From Lasiodiplodia sp. COLG20 (lineage: Eukaryota; Ascomycota; Dothideomycetes; Botryosphaeriales; Botryosphaeriaceae): 64,000 nt of DNA. Of this stretch, positions 11,662-22,175 are shown piece after piece. A program made the position numbers and the translations under genes. The stretch is from the NCBI GenBank assembly GCA_009801085.1, contig VNWV01000008.1:1178001-1242000 (forward strand). Reading direction: 5' to 3'. The notes beneath the pieces were generated by a model. It saw only the letters and a list, made by a program, of their open reading frames with translations. It ran no database searches and was not told the origin of the DNA. Numbering within the stretch: position 1 is the stretch's first letter; each line of letters starts with the position of its first letter.

Positions 11662-12091
11662 GATGCCCTGGGCGGCGTGGGAGGGCTGTGGGAGGAGGCA
11701 GCGTGGGTGCAGAGATGTTTTGGGGGGGAGAGAGAAGGGAGAACATTGATAGATTCACACCACCCATCATCAGCATGTTGGCTTCATCATGAGCCACACG
11801 GTGGACAGGGCCGACGTTGGCAGAATAAAAGCTTATGTTTTTGACTTTACCTACAGAGATGACGCTGTACATGCTCATAGCTGAAGCATATCGGACGCGC
11901 TATGATTCGAAAGATATGTATAAACCGCTTGTGGGAATCATGTACCTTGAAAACGCCACGGGACCAGGTCCTTTTCGACCTTTCATTCCCGTTCCTACCC
12001 TTCCATATGAATGAAAAAATAAAACTCCACGCAATGCAATGGCAAACTTCGTAACCTCTTTTAATCAAGTCTCGTAAATCTCGGTCGGAAG
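11662..12091. other. Intergenic region between convergent genes
   Basis: This 430 bp region holds the 3' ends of the Ser-rich hypothetical gene (+) and the RBR ligase gene (-). An AATAAA (about 11823) could serve polyadenylation on the + strand. I see no gene. Confidence 0.4.
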
Positions 12092-14062
12092 TCACCGCTC
12101 CGGAATAATCCAAGCTTCATCGCCATCGCCATCGAGCTCATCACTGTCCCAACCATCTTCCTCATCTGCCTGCGCTGCAGCGAGAAAGCGCTGCAAGGCA
12201 TCGTCCGCCTGCTGGCCAGCCTGTGCCCTGCCCATCCGCGCATTGTTGCGGTTGAACCGCACATTGCGGCCAGCAACACCGTCAGCTTCGGCGCCGCCTA
12301 CCGGCAACGGATTCCGGCGTGCTGCCTGATTCGCATTTGGGTTGCGGTTCTGCCGGTTCGGGTGAGCGCGACGCTGCGGTTGCTGCGGTTGTTGGCCTTG
12401 CGGCGCGGCGATCCTGAGCTGGTTCATCTCGACGACCAGAGGCGGATCGTTCTCGGCGCGCGGTGGCATCGGCGCAGGTGGAAGGGCTGCTGCGCGGTTC
12501 TGGTCCCCGGCGGCGGGATTGGGGGCGGCCGCCGCATTTTCAGCGGCTTGAGCCGCATGCGCGTCGGCCTCGTTGACGGCGGCGATGGCGGCCTCCCAGC
12601 CACGAGCACCTTCGAAGTGGACGTCGCGGTTGTTATTGTTGTTGTTGTTGTTGTTGTTGCCACCCTCGTCGCCCTCTTCGAGCTCCCACAAGCGCATGAA
12701 GCAGCCAATGTTCTTGTTGTTGAAGTGCTGGTACGGGTTGTCCGGGGCGAGCCAGGCGCCGCAGAGGTAGCAGAAGTGGGTACGGCACTGGAAGCAGCAC
12801 ATGTGGTTGCAGCCGTGCGTCTTCTGGCACGGCGACGAGCATGTTGGGCACTGCGAAGTGTGTAGGCGCAGGTAGTCGTATGACGCCTGCTCCTCTTCGG
12901 TCAGCTCCGTCGAGCTGCGGGGGTAGCAGCGCACGAATTCGCCGTGCCAGCCGCCTAGGCACACGCGGCAAAACGCATACTCGCAATCCTCACAGACGGC
13001 TAGCCGGTCGCCGGACTTTGACCCACGCATCTGTTCCTCGACTCTATCACGCGGCGGAACACCGGTTTCCTCTTCCCCTTCCGAATCGGATTCGACGAGC
13101 TGTGTGAGATCGGTGATTTTGGGGTATTTCTTCGACCGCGCCGGCCCCTGGCACCATTTTCGTGGACAGTAAACAGTGTCCTTGTCCGCTTCGAGCTTCT
13201 TCTTGCGCTTCATCTCGACATAGCGTTTAACCATTTCCTGCTCGATGGGTATCTGCAGCAACTCGCCCGGGCTGATGGTCCGTTCAGACTTCTTTTTCTT
13301 ATCCTCCTTTCCGCAAGTCGGATCCAGGCACCTGACGCTCGAAACGTCCCCCTCCTTGATGCAATTGGTGTAAAAGTCCTGCAGGCAGGCAACGCAAAAA
13401 ACGTGACTGCAGCGCATGAGACGGTAGCACACGGAGCCCTTCTTCGGCTCGAGGCAGACGCCGCAGTCGAAGGTTTCCTGCTCGAATTTCTCGCGCTTGG
13501 CCTTGATATCGTAGTCCAGCAGCGGGATTTTCATGTCCTCTGCAACCTCGATCACGGCGCCCTCATCGCCGACCAAGTCGAAGCAGCGCTCGGCGGCCTG
13601 CTGCAGGAAGTCGATGTACGCAAACACCACCTGTCCCCGACCGTATTCCTCCCAAAGAACGGGCCCCTCGTCCACCAATTTATGCAACGTAGCGTCCGGC
13701 AGCCATTTCGGAGAGGTCGAGAGGTCGAACTGTGGCGGCTTATCGGCGGGGTAGCCGTCCGGCAGCGTCACCAGTAGGCGCAGCGGCGGGAGGTACGACA
13801 GGCGGTGGATGTCCTGGGCGAGCGGTTTCGGAGCGCCGACTGGATCGGGGCCTTCGTTGTCGGAGGTAGGTGGCGTGGGGAGAGAGTTGGGTGGAGCGCC
13901 ATCGACGGCGGGCGGAAAGGTAACGGCGAGCGGAGCTTGGGGCGCAACGGTGAGGTCGATGGAAGCTTTGAACGGGTTCGTGGGATCGAGTACTAGCTCG
14001 GGGAAAATAGCGGCGATCGATGAAAGTTCTTCTTCGCGTTCATCGTCGGCGGAGTCGGCCAT
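12092..14062 (-). CDS. ITT1: RWD and RING-between-RING (RBR) E3 ubiquitin ligase, ITT1/RNF14-like
   Basis: Single exon, 656 residues. The N-terminus is an RWD-type domain (EREEELSSIAAIFPEL, residues about 8-150). RING1 begins FDCGVCLEPKKGS with a CSHVFCVACL core. The IBR follows, including CEDCEYAFCRVC. The catalytic RING2 is CPTCSSPCQKTHGCNHMCC...FCYLCG, and its catalytic cysteine would be in CPTC..CQKTHGCNHMCC. The C-terminal third is Ala/Asn/Gln/Arg-rich and disordered, with a run of ten Asn encoded by a GTT/ATT (reverse AAC/AAT) microsatellite at about 12630-12660. RBR ligases take ubiquitin on a RING2 cysteine before transfer. Yeast Itt1 affects translation termination and RNF14 clears stalled translation factors, so a similar role is likely. 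The start at 14062 directly precedes the RWD domain. Confidence 0.88.
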   Translation of the reverse strand: MADSADDEREEELSSIAAIFPELVLDPTNPFKASIDLTVAPQAPLAVTFPPAVDGAPPNSLPTPPTSDNEGPDPVGAPKPLAQDIHRLSYLPPLRLLVTLPDGYPADKPPQFDLSTSPKWLPDATLHKLVDEGPVLWEEYGRGQVVFAYIDFLQQAAERCFDLVGDEGAVIEVAEDMKIPLLDYDIKAKREKFEQETFDCGVCLEPKKGSVCYRLMRCSHVFCVACLQDFYTNCIKEGDVSSVRCLDPTCGKEDKKKKSERTISPGELLQIPIEQEMVKRYVEMKRKKKLEADKDTVYCPRKWCQGPARSKKYPKITDLTQLVESDSEGEEETGVPPRDRVEEQMRGSKSGDRLAVCEDCEYAFCRVCLGGWHGEFVRCYPRSSTELTEEEQASYDYLRLHTSQCPTCSSPCQKTHGCNHMCCFQCRTHFCYLCGAWLAPDNPYQHFNNKNIGCFMRLWELEEGDEGGNNNNNNNNNNRDVHFEGARGWEAAIAAVNEADAHAAQAAENAAAAPNPAAGDQNRAAALPPAPMPPRAENDPPLVVEMNQLRIAAPQGQQPQQPQRRAHPNRQNRNPNANQAARRNPLPVGGAEADGVAGRNVRFNRNNARMGRAQAGQQADDALQRFLAAAQADEEDGWDSDELDGDGDEAWIIPER

Positions 14063-16342
14063 GAGTTATAGTAGTGATAGTGGGGTGAAAGCGGCGTCGC
14101 GCGGGAGAAGTCGAAGAGGCGCGATGTTCGTACAACAATACAAGGCTGCGACAAGAGATATGTACCAGTTTTGTTGTGGAAGCGGAAAAAATAATGATGT
14201 GGGTGTGGCGGAGTTCCGCTTGGAGGAGATTCGCGTGGAGGAGTTCCGCCGGTGACGGTCACGGTGACGGAGTCGAGATGCCTGACAAATGTGGCGACCG
14301 CCGTTAGTGGCTGACGCAACCCCACTGCCCGGAGCTTCTCCGACTCCATCTCCTCCACCAACCGCCTACTTTCAACCATCGCAGCATTCCTCTTTCGCGT
14401 GCACAGCAGCAATTTGACCCGCTTCAAGATCAAATTTTGCGACCGTTTCACTGTTTCTGGGCTAGTGCAGGCTCGACGGAGTCATCTCCATACTTTGTCT
14501 CGCCACGTGCCTGCTGCCTAAATCCATGCATCAGACCACGAATAGGGTATTATCAACGAATTGCACAGCTACCTGCTTCTTTCCACTCCTTTCTTCCTTG
14601 GAAATGAATGGAAATGGCAGGGAGTACATGTCAAGTTGATTCAGACAAAACTTCAGCAGTAAGCCGGACGCATTCGAATGCTCTTATATGGCCTGGTACA
14701 GGAAACAGACTTGGTCGGATCCAATCAAGCTAGGAAATCACATTCTTCCTGAGCAGAATACTCTTCGTTCATTTCCAGCGGTGTAGAAGCAGGCCTTAAT
14801 CCTGGGACCCTTTGGATCGAGCACTACTGCTGCGCCGTAGATCTCGCCAAGCATTATCGGTGACACCCATTGGAACGCTTAAAAACTTACTTGCATTGGA
14901 CGCACAAGCCTTTCGCGTTGACGGGAGCCCGCCGGTCAGAACAGCAGCCCAATCCATCGCAGTCCAGATCAATTGAACAACATGTGCGTGGCTCATCTCA
15001 CACCGGTTCTTTACCTCCGCAAATGGCGAAAAAGTCAGACGTTGACACGCAAGACTCAGATGTTTGGCCATGACGCGCATGCCCGTCTTCTGCATCCGTT
15101 AGTCTAAGGCGCCTTTGGTTAGGCGAGAAGATTGGATGAGCGGGAAGATTTGCGTGATGGCCGCCTAGGTTGACCGGATATCATAGCTTTCTTCTGGTGG
15201 GTCAAATAAAGGACCTAGAATCGCCAAGTGTCCCGGTTTTTTGACTAGACACGATGCCGGGTCAAGAACCTTGTCGTTACTCGGTGAGTGGATGGTACCA
15301 CCTCTCGGCTGTGCTGTGCCGTATTCCAATCAGCCTTGCAAATGGCGGTGGGCTTGCCTTACCCCGACGCCGCCCCCGCAAATGGCGTTTCTTCCGCATT
15401 ACGAGGACGAGCCGCCCGTCAGACACGTGCGATACCAGACCGCTGGCACCATTCACACCGCAGATTGCCGAGGCGACCCACCGATCTGCCTTCTGGAAAT
15501 TCGAAGGCCCATCCACATTGAGCTTCTTGCAGATACAGAAGACACCGCTCCTGACGTGGCAGCCCGTTTCGTATTCTGCTCTCGCTCGAACTGGAAACAA
15601 CAGGGCTTCGATATTGCTGCGGTGAAAAATGTTTCAATAAATATAGTCGGGCCTCCTACAGAGACATCGGATCACTCCACCGGAAATACACCATCTTACG
15701 GACATGGCTCCGCCACAAAGCTTTGAAGCACGGCCCTCTCGATGCTGGAGGTAGGTCCGCCAGTGCGATTTTTTTTTAATGTGTTCCAAAACACGTCGTT
15801 AAACCGTTTAGGACGAATCCTCCGTATCCGCAATCGGACTGGTCGCCTATCGCCCCCGAAAATAGCCCCACCCCCTTCCAGGATGTCTCACTCTGGAGCA
15901 CTTCGGACCTTTACCGGGGCGGGCCGGCGGCAGGGGCGCGATCTCCAAAGCCAATTGACTCGCTCAATCTCGGATTTGCTGGGCAACCGAACCAATGCCT
16001 GGACGACAGAACCCCTATTCACCAACCTCTCCTATCTTCAGGAGTCCTCAAGCCAAAAACCGTCCAACACCGCGTCGCTGAATCTGCCATCGAGGACGCT
16101 GAAGTCGCAAATCGAGCGCCGCGCAAAGCTTGGTGTGCGTGAAACATTTCCGTCGCACTGATCCACGGCGCTTGCTGACCGTGCATACAAAAGATCGCCC
16201 CAACCCGTACCTCTACTATCGCCGCTTCTGGAAGACTCGAGAAGTGCTAGCCATCGCACCCTGGGACGAATTTGCCACCGCGAAGCCTTTTTCAGCCGCT
16301 GCTGCACTACCACCCCGGACCGCGCTCCAGCCGCACCCAAAA
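14063..16342. other. 2.3 kb intergenic region
   Basis: Between the divergent RBR ligase gene and the small membrane protein gene. It holds the cysteine-rich relic at 14891-15060 described separately. Several overlapping ORFs of 60-160 codons at 15240-16160 on both strands show no domain I recognise and no convincing exon structure. The motif GCAAATGGCG occurs three times (about 15018, 15338 and 15377). I call no other gene. Confidence 0.4.
14891..15060 (-). pseudogene. Cysteine-rich small-protein relic with in-frame stop
   Basis: On the minus strand one frame reads about 50 residues with eight or nine cysteines, including ESCVSTSDFFAICGG and CCSIDLDCDGLGCC, ending CVQC just before a good splice donor (GTAAGT, intron side 14890). 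The two halves are in the same frame but separated by TGA at 14998-15000. I found no signal peptide exon upstream and no in-frame downstream exon. The density and pairing of cysteines resembles a small secreted knotted peptide. The stop and missing ends suggest a decayed copy. It could also be chance. Confidence 0.28.
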
Positions 16343-17092
16343 ATGACGACGTCGAGCATGGAGCCGTGAGTAGCCCTCAGCACGATTAAATAAAAATATT
16401 GCCCCGCCCCTGATAATGCTGACGATGCCGGGCTTATCAGCAGCACCGACCTCGAGAAAGGCGAGCTCCGCCCTCTTTTGGCCCCCACCACCGAGCACGA
16501 CGCCGACAATGAATTCGCCAACGAGCCCATCGACGCCGCCAACGAAGCCACGACGGCCTCGCTGCTGACGACCATCGCGACCAGCACGTCGCTGCTGTGC
16601 TCGGCGCTGCTCATCTCGCTCTACCGGCACCCGCTGTGGCTGCAGCGCCTGCTCGACCTGTCGCGCATGCCCTGCTCCCACCCGCAGCACCAGCCCTCGC
16701 ACTTCATCACCGAGATCCCCCGCCCCGTCTTCATCGCCGCCTGCCTCATCTTCGTCGCCTCCGCCACCATGCTCTACCTCCACCGCCGCCAACGCGGCGA
16801 CATGCACCAGGACGCCCTGCTCGCCGCCGGCGTCCTGATGGGCGTCACGGCTGGCCTCGGCCTGGGCTTCGGCGTCGAGGACGTCGTCAGGGTCGCCGGC
16901 GTGTGGGCCGTCAGCGCGGCGCTGGTCGGCAGTGCGGTCGGGCATGAGGTCTTGGCGCTCGTCACGGCTGGCGAGGAGGAGGACGAGGTCGATGGTGATA
17001 TGGAGGAGATGGTTGGCAGGAGGGGGAGCGTCATGTCCGCCGTTGCCGGCGAGTTTGGCGGTGTCTGGAGGGAGAGGGGCGCGCGGTCATGA
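16343..17092 (+). CDS. Small four-helix membrane protein, two exons, function unknown
   Basis: join(16343..16365, 16441..17092), 224 residues. The first exon encodes only MTTSSMEP. The 75 bp intron (GTGAGT, branch TGCTGACG, acceptor TTATCAG) is canonical, and the join restores one open frame (STDLEKGELRPLL). After an acidic N-terminus there are four hydrophobic segments: ASLLTTIATSTSLLCSALLI, the VFIAACLIFVASATMLYL region, the ALLAAGVLMGVTAGLGLGFG region, and VRVAGVWAVSAALVGSAV. The C-terminal tail is acidic then basic. I do not recognise the family; it looks like an uncharacterised ascomycete integral membrane protein. Confidence 0.7.
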
Positions 17093-18965
17093 AGAAAAAT
17101 TGAGAAACTTGACTGGTGAGGGGCTTTCTGTGGTTAAATTCCTTAAAGATTGCTTAGTTGGTGTTTCGGTCCCGTTCGCGTTTTCTTGAGGAAAATGTTT
17201 CGGCCAGAGGCTGCTTTGGGGATAGGACTTTTGCTTTCTTGCTCGGTGTTCCGCTTGGTGGCTTCTCTCGGATTTAGTAGGCTGCAAAAGAAAGTAGAGT
17301 CGAGGACCTTTCGGTTAGTGTACATAAAAGAATATACCGTTTGATCTTTCTATGATGGTTTATGGATGTGTTGCATGAGGCTAGTATGAAGTCATTTCAC
17401 TCAGTATTTTCACCAAAACTGGGAATTTGAACGTCTTTCCCGGACCCATTTCTTCGCATTCGCATCATGCTTCAAACCCCTCTCTACTGCAAAAGTCATG
17501 GAACCGATCGCATATCTGTTCATGAGTACTGCGCTGGTACTGTGCCGTACTTTCGTAAACAGATGTCATTGGTCGATGTCAAACGTGCGTGTCAGCCAGA
17601 GATTGGCTGGCTGCAGAATTCTGCAATATGCAGCCGTACTCTTGGCATGAAGCGTGTACTTGTTACTCCTTTTCGTATCCCCTTTTATTCAATAGATACC
17701 GATGACGACATCCGACTAAAGGTACGCCTTGTAGCTCCTGTCTCTCTTGTCAAGCCGTGCATATACTTTTGACGTCACAAGTGATTTTTCAGGAAAGTTT
17801 CTGAAACACTAGAAGACGCTACCGGACGGGCCGACCCATGGCGCGAGCCTAAAATATTGATAAAGAGGCATGAGAAGGATATGACTCAAGGACTAGATGT
17901 ATTGAGGTCAGAGGACCTATCCCGGAATCTGGAAAACTCATTTCCGCCCCTGTTCTTTGAAAATACCCCATTCAATGCGAGACAATCCCCAACCGTATTG
18001 ATTGCTGCAACATCAGCCCCAACACACTCTCCGAGCTAACTATACAGTCAAACAGCCCAGCCAATAGATGATATATCAAGGAGAAAATAGCAACACCGGT
18101 CTCTTTCCAATAGCTTCCAGCCAATGGAGTACAGAATCAGTAGCCATGGTGTGGAAGCCCAGGCTCTTTGAGTGTATGCATTCTGCATCTGAGAAAATCG
18201 TGATTAGCTCAATTTCCCGACTGCAAGAACGTACTCCGCTCCCTTAGCTATAGTTCGAACGTACTCATTACTACCCCGTACAGCTTTCTTTGCATTTGAC
18301 GTCTCTGGTAAAGCTGGGCTTTTCGTTGTTACACGAGCAATTTATTGCTTCAGACTTGAGGGTATGTCCACACGAGTACGTGATCATATTGTAGCACATG
18401 TTGTAGAGGATTCAGGTTGTTGTCAATGATTTGAGCAGGGTTCAAAACGGTGTTTGGGGAAGCTGTTGTTGCTGAGAAGTACAAAATAAATGGCTTTGTG
18501 GAAATTTATATAGTGCCGTGAGAGTTAAATTTTGAAACAGGTTTCGCTCTTGAGTTAATGTGGGGCAACAACAACACATGATCAGTCTGAAGAGACCAAA
18601 GATTAGGCATGAGACTTCTATTGGCCGTCGGAAGTGATGCGGATGCGGGGTATCCACGTGCGAAGATTCATAAGCACTGGTAAGCTTTCACATGGCTAGT
18701 TCCGGCAAGCAATTCTCAGCCTTGCCGTTGCAGGTTGTCAGCAGTACCGCTAAAGAAAGAAAAATAATAAAGTGAGCATCTAATAAGGTCTACAAGACAA
18801 AAAGCCCGTGCGTGTAGCAAGACTGAAAGGTGGAGTAGACATACGTGCGGAATTAACAGGGAATGAGCATCACTTAGACTCTCGTTTGCCGGAGTGACGT
18901 GTCAGGAAGATTATTACTCTTCTAATCCTTCTCCACACCACATCGAACAGCCTAAAACTACTACT
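17093..18965. other. 1.9 kb intergenic region
   Basis: Between the 3' ends of two convergent genes. It is AT-richer than the flanks. Only short ORFs (101 codons or fewer) occur, none with a recognisable motif. I see nothing I can support. Confidence 0.45.
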
Positions 18966-21835
18966 TCATGTTCCGTGGACCAAAGACCGGAGTTCCTAGA
19001 TGATGAAGCGTATTAGTAAGTAAATGAGCGTAGCAGGGCTAGAAAGCAAGAAGCTATCTCTTACCTGAGATGAGTCGCCATTCGACAGCAGCAAAGTGGT
19101 CAAAAGTTTTTTCCGGTCTTGAACATTCAAAATATGCTAAAGATGCAAGGGCTTAGTTTGCAATCCCCCACAAATCAAGAAACAGCTTTTGAAATGTACA
19201 ATCTACACAGATAAAATAACTTACCTCTTCAAGAGAGTCCTCCATGACGTAACGAGTGGTTGTGACAGGACGAGTCTGGCCAATACGGTGGATTCTCGCG
19301 AGAGCCTGATCTTCAACCGAAGGATTCCACTGCGGTTCGAGCAAGTGTGCGCGCGATGCTATTGTGAGGTCAATTCTTATACAAGAAGAGTTGTCAGCTA
19401 GTACCATGAAAACACATGCAAATAGGCTGGCCGGTTCTTACCCTACGGCACCGCATGAGATGGTAAGCAAGATAACTTTGATCTCGGGAGTCTGGTGGAA
19501 CTGCTCTAGGGCACGTTTGCGGTTGTTTGTAGAGACTTTCCCGTCAATTCGTACATAGCGAATGCCGGCCAATCTGAGGGCTTGTTGTACCATGTCCAGG
19601 CTCGAAGTCCAAAACGAGAATACCGCACTATGAGTCGAAGACGTTGGTTGGTAATTAGCCTTATATTGCCCCCCTCACTCTCCAAGAGGTCAATAGTTGG
19701 AGAGGACCCATACCTTTTTTCATGCAGATGAGCCTGAATTTCCGAGAGAAGAGTTCGAACTTTGCTGGAGATTCGATTGCTTCCCCACTGAGCTGGTTCG
19801 GGGGATGGTGGGCCCTCACTCGGTGTCACTCTCGGGGTGAGCTGAATCATCGGAACCCGCAGGAGGGAACAATGAAGAGCTTGAGGGCCACACCCGCAAG
19901 GCTCTGGTGTTTCGAATCGAGACAGACTTGCGCACCCGTAACAGTATAGACGGAAACAGCTCGAATAGTAGAGATGTGTATGGAGTTCTCTTTCAGACTG
20001 GACCCCCGGTTCCGGTAGCTCAATCATCTGCAAGCACCGATCACACGAAGTACCTCCCATGGATAGGCGGGCTGCAAGCGTCCTTGATACTGTGTCACCG
20101 CTATCATATGGTAGTGGCTGCATCAGTTTCGAGGAAGGCATTGAAACCCCCAAGTCGCACAGAAGGCGGAGTTTGTTGATTTGTTCAAGCGCATTGAGCC
20201 AGAGGCGCCCATCACCACTGCATGTGTCCATGGTGTTGTCAAGCATATGATCCACTGGGTGTTCGAGTTTACGGTAGTTTTCCCTTTCCCAAGGATCGAA
20301 CGGAATGCGTATGATCTTATCGTACCTTGGGGGTAATTCAATGGTGGTCTTCAAACGACGGATCATGACACAGTCGAGAAGTCGCTTGAACTTCTGGACA
20401 GCCTCATCTGTCTTTCCGCTTCTCCAGAGTTCCGATATATCGTCATCGAAGATCTTTGGATCATCGTAGGGATGGAACTTTAGGAATTTGAACAAGCCGA
20501 CGAAATCGGTCAGACCGTTCTGTATGGGAGTGCCGGATACAGCCCATCGAGATACCGCGTGCAAGGAAGCTATCGCATTGGCAGTTGACGTTTTTGAGTT
20601 GCGAATGACATGTGCTGTATTCCTTTAGCACGGGCTTAACTCGATCTCAGGCTCAAAAGTGCTTACCCTCGTCAAGGATGATGCGATTCCAACGGAATGA
20701 GAAAATTGAATCACTAGCGACGTTATGCCTTCTGCTCTCATACTCGACGGTCTGGTAGGTTGTCAAGACAATATCTAGCTGCTTTACAGCTATTTCCGAG
20801 TTGAAGCGATACTTGCCATGGTGCTTAAACCAAGTAATCTGGCCCGGATGAGCATGCCTTGATGGTGAATTAGTTATCATGTTGACAAGGTTGAGTCGAG
20901 TACTTACATTTTTATTTGCATTTCCCAAACTGAAAGCACTGATAGCAGTGGATCAGTTCATCTGAGCAATACTGAAGTCAAAGACCAATTCTTACCATTT
21001 GGCGGGACGACCACAAGTGTCGAATTGATAACCTGTTCAGGCATCCTATAGCCTACGCAGTGGGTAGTTTCGGTCTGTGTATCCTTGTCAGAAGCAACAA
21101 GGGCAATCATACTCAGGGTTTTCCCAAGGCCCATTTCGTCAGCCAATATTCCACCCTTCCAAATTGAAGGTGGTTCTGGCTGTTGTCTATCTGTAATGGT
21201 GTTGATGAAACTGCTTAATGAGCAACACCCTGGATGCAGTTGGACCTAGGAGACTTACAAAGGCGAGCGTGTTGCATCCTCACTTATTCTCCAGATACCC
21301 AAATCATTATGTGTAGAGTGTAGACCTCTCTCTCGTCTCTTGAAAAATGTGAGGGCTTGTTCTTGATGCCTACCAATTGTTTAAGCTGGAAGTTATGATT
21401 TACTTCAATATGAACAAACTTACGTTGACAATTGAGTGCGAAGAGCGTTTGGCGTTGGGGAGGTCCATGATCTGTGCAGGAATTAGTAGAGTATTCTATA
21501 CCGGTCTGAGACAAACCAACCATGCCAAAGCAGAAGTTTTCACTTTCACTGGCTGTTTCCGAAAGAAAGGTGCTGTTCGATCGAGTTTCCAGACCTGTGC
21601 AAAGATTGGAAATAGGGCTGAGACTTGTGCCCGAAGACTCCCAACGATGGTCTCCATCATAGGTCAGCTGTGTCTTCACATCGTCAGAGCGACGGTCTTC
21701 ATCCCGCTCTTGATGCCACTCATAGCCGTTGGATGATGCGGTATTTCCGGCAAACGTATCCAAGTCGAGACGCCGTCGTTTCGATTCCCGGTCTGGGGCA
21801 TCCTCAACGACGATGGTGGGTATCAGTGTGGGCAT
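18966..21835 (-). CDS. SNF2-family ATPase, RAD5/HLTF-like, 11-12 exons
   Basis: Exons from the 3' end: 18966-18995, 19065-19136, 19225-19375, 19442-19627, 19714-20614, 20667-20857, 20908-20938, 20996-21186, 21259-21369, 21424-21471, and a 5' exon from about 21510 to 21835. All introns from 21423 down are GT-AG, 50-88 bp, and their exons sum to one open frame. Motifs: ILADEMGLGKTLSMIAL (I), an ILDEAHVIRNSKTSTA region formed across a splice junction (II), WAVSGTPIQN (III), a motif IV-VI helicase C domain with SFWTSSLDMVQQ, CGAVGIDLTIAS and ARIHRIGQTRPV. Between the lobes is a degenerate cysteine cluster (CDRC, YCYGC, CGCG) where RAD5 has a RING. It is probably a nuclear DNA translocase. The join between the 5' exon and 21471 is uncertain: the conserved frame needs a phase-2 donor and only a weak GTCTCA is present. 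A frameshift is possible. Confidence 0.8.
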
Positions 21836-22175
21836 GATTAAACTTAGCCAAGGTGACAGCGCTGGATATTGGGTCGATGCGAAGGGTCGGAAGAGAGATC
21901 ATGGTCGAGGCTATGGAAAATCCGTTGTAGATGCTACACGACGGACACAAGGCTGAACTCATGGGAGCTGAATGGGGCTGCAGGTGGCTTTACGGGATTG
22001 GCTGCGCCCCCGCTTCGCCTCAGTCAGCGCTGGCACGGCATCCGCGCTTCATTTCTACACTTAAAAGTCGACGCGCTACGTGTGCAACGCGTATGTTTCG
22101 AAAAGACCGAACGACGTCAACGGTGTTGGCAGCAGGATCAACTGCCCATAGCTCCCGCGCCGCAGACGTCCCGCG
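21836..22175. promoter_or_regulatory. Short bidirectional promoter between SNF2-like and NLR genes
   Basis: 340 bp separates the start codons of the RAD5-like ATPase (-) and the NACHT NLR (+). It must hold both promoters and leaders. I see no obvious TATA box. The half near the NLR is GC-rich. Confidence 0.45.

Noticed and set aside
15241..16161. Series of ORFs that could form a multi-exon gene
   Set aside because: I could not find a splice model that gives a conserved-looking product.
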